5,277 nt of DNA from NCBI GenBank assembly GCA_005878685.1, contig VBLN01000455.1, forward strand, positions 1-5,277, written 5' to 3'. Source of the stretch: Deltaproteobacteria bacterium. GTDB lineage: Bacteria; Desulfobacterota; Binatia; UBA9968. The stretch's first letter is position 1. Every line of letters starts with the position of its first letter. Position numbers and translations under genes: made by a program. This document shows, one piece after another, positions 5,012 through 5,277 of the stretch. Below the pieces are notes generated by a model, which saw only the letters and a list, made by a program, of their open reading frames with translations, was not told the origin of the DNA and did no database searches.

Positions 5012-5277
5012 TCAGGTCTGTGGCGGCGCCGGCGCAACCACAGGAGGCCCGCGCAGTCGCCGCCACCAAGGGGTAATGATTGGCATGATGAAAAAAAATA
5101 CAGCCACCGCCGTGATCACTCCGGAAATCGGGCGAGTGAAGAAAATCGCCAGCGTTCCCTGCGACATGATCAAGCTCTGGCGCAACGCGTTTTCCGCCAT
5201 GTCGCCCAGAACCAGCGCCAAGACCAGAGGGGCCAGGGGGTAATCGAGCTTTTTGAAGACATATCCGATCACTCCGA
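5012..5277 (-). CDS. Tripartite tricarboxylate transporter permease, TctA family, C-terminal end (5' part outside window)
   Basis: About 88 C-terminal residues are visible, reading leftward to TGA at 5012-5014; the frame stays open to the window edge, so the start is outside. The segment GYVFKKLDYPLAPLVLALVLG, then DMAENALRQSLIMSQG, then FFTRPISGVITAVAVFFFI is the characteristic TctA ending (GY..RK..YPLAPLVL..VLG...E..LR.SL..S.G....F..RPIS). Two hydrophobic segments are visible, followed by a basic and Pro-rich cytoplasmic-type tail (WWRRLRGPP). TctA is the large subunit (about 500 residues, some 12 membrane spans) of TTT transporters, which import tricarboxylates or other organic acids with TctB and a periplasmic binding protein TctC. 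Those partners would be upstream of this gene, beyond the window. The in-frame GTG at 5272 lies within a conserved region and is not a start. Confidence 0.9.
   Translation of the reverse strand, partial: GVIGYVFKKLDYPLAPLVLALVLGDMAENALRQSLIMSQGTLAIFFTRPISGVITAVAVFFFIMPIITPWWRRLRGPPVVAPAPPQT

Noticed and set aside
4881..5069. 62-codon minus-strand open frame in the convergent gap next to the TctA end
   Set aside because: It overlaps the end of the TctA frame, has no ribosome-binding site, and its composition (runs of Ala, Ser and Arg) looks like a chance frame.

Overview
This looks like an ordinary chromosomal segment from a moderately GC-rich, probably Gram-negative bacterium. Three proteins point that way: a lipoprotein-fold (BamE-like) secreted protein, a DUF4124-type exported protein and a TctA-type tricarboxylate permease. 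Gene content and the dispersed-repeat-like spacer would fit an uncultured lineage such as Methylomirabilota/NC10, Binatota or Desulfobacterota, but that placement is an inference with low certainty.

Left part (1-2835, all + strand): the C-terminal two thirds of a medium-chain (zinc/quinone-type) dehydrogenase; a short spacer with nested inverted repeats; then a tight housekeeping run of rsmD (16S rRNA m2G966 methyltransferase), coaD (phosphopantetheine adenylyltransferase, coenzyme A synthesis) and a class I aminotransferase of the aspartate/prephenate type. The coaD gene is broken as written. About 40 nt are missing near 1535-1539, which removes the ATP-binding ISSS segment and shifts the last 32 codons out of frame. 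Those codons are otherwise perfectly preserved, so this is either a very recent mutation or an assembly error.

Middle part (2836-3495): a Nudix hydrolase on the - strand, convergent with the aminotransferase, and divergent from it a + strand initiator tRNA (fMet, anticodon CAT) with a plausible promoter and a hairpin/T-tract terminator. The tRNA keeps two initiator hallmarks (C1xA72 mismatch and A11-U24) but lacks the usual three G-C pairs of the anticodon stem and ends in CTA rather than CCA.

Right part (3596-5277): two consecutive small exported proteins of unknown role on the + strand. One has an SH3-like plus BamE/SmpA-like architecture, and the other is a DUF4124 protein with a repetitive Pro/Tyr-rich tail. 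After a gene-free convergent gap comes the C-terminal end of a TctA-family membrane permease on the - strand, which runs off the window.

I see no CRISPR array, insertion sequence, phage gene, toxin-antitoxin pair or defence system, and no convincing evidence of an undescribed multi-gene system. The most interesting items are the broken coaD and the atypical initiator tRNA.
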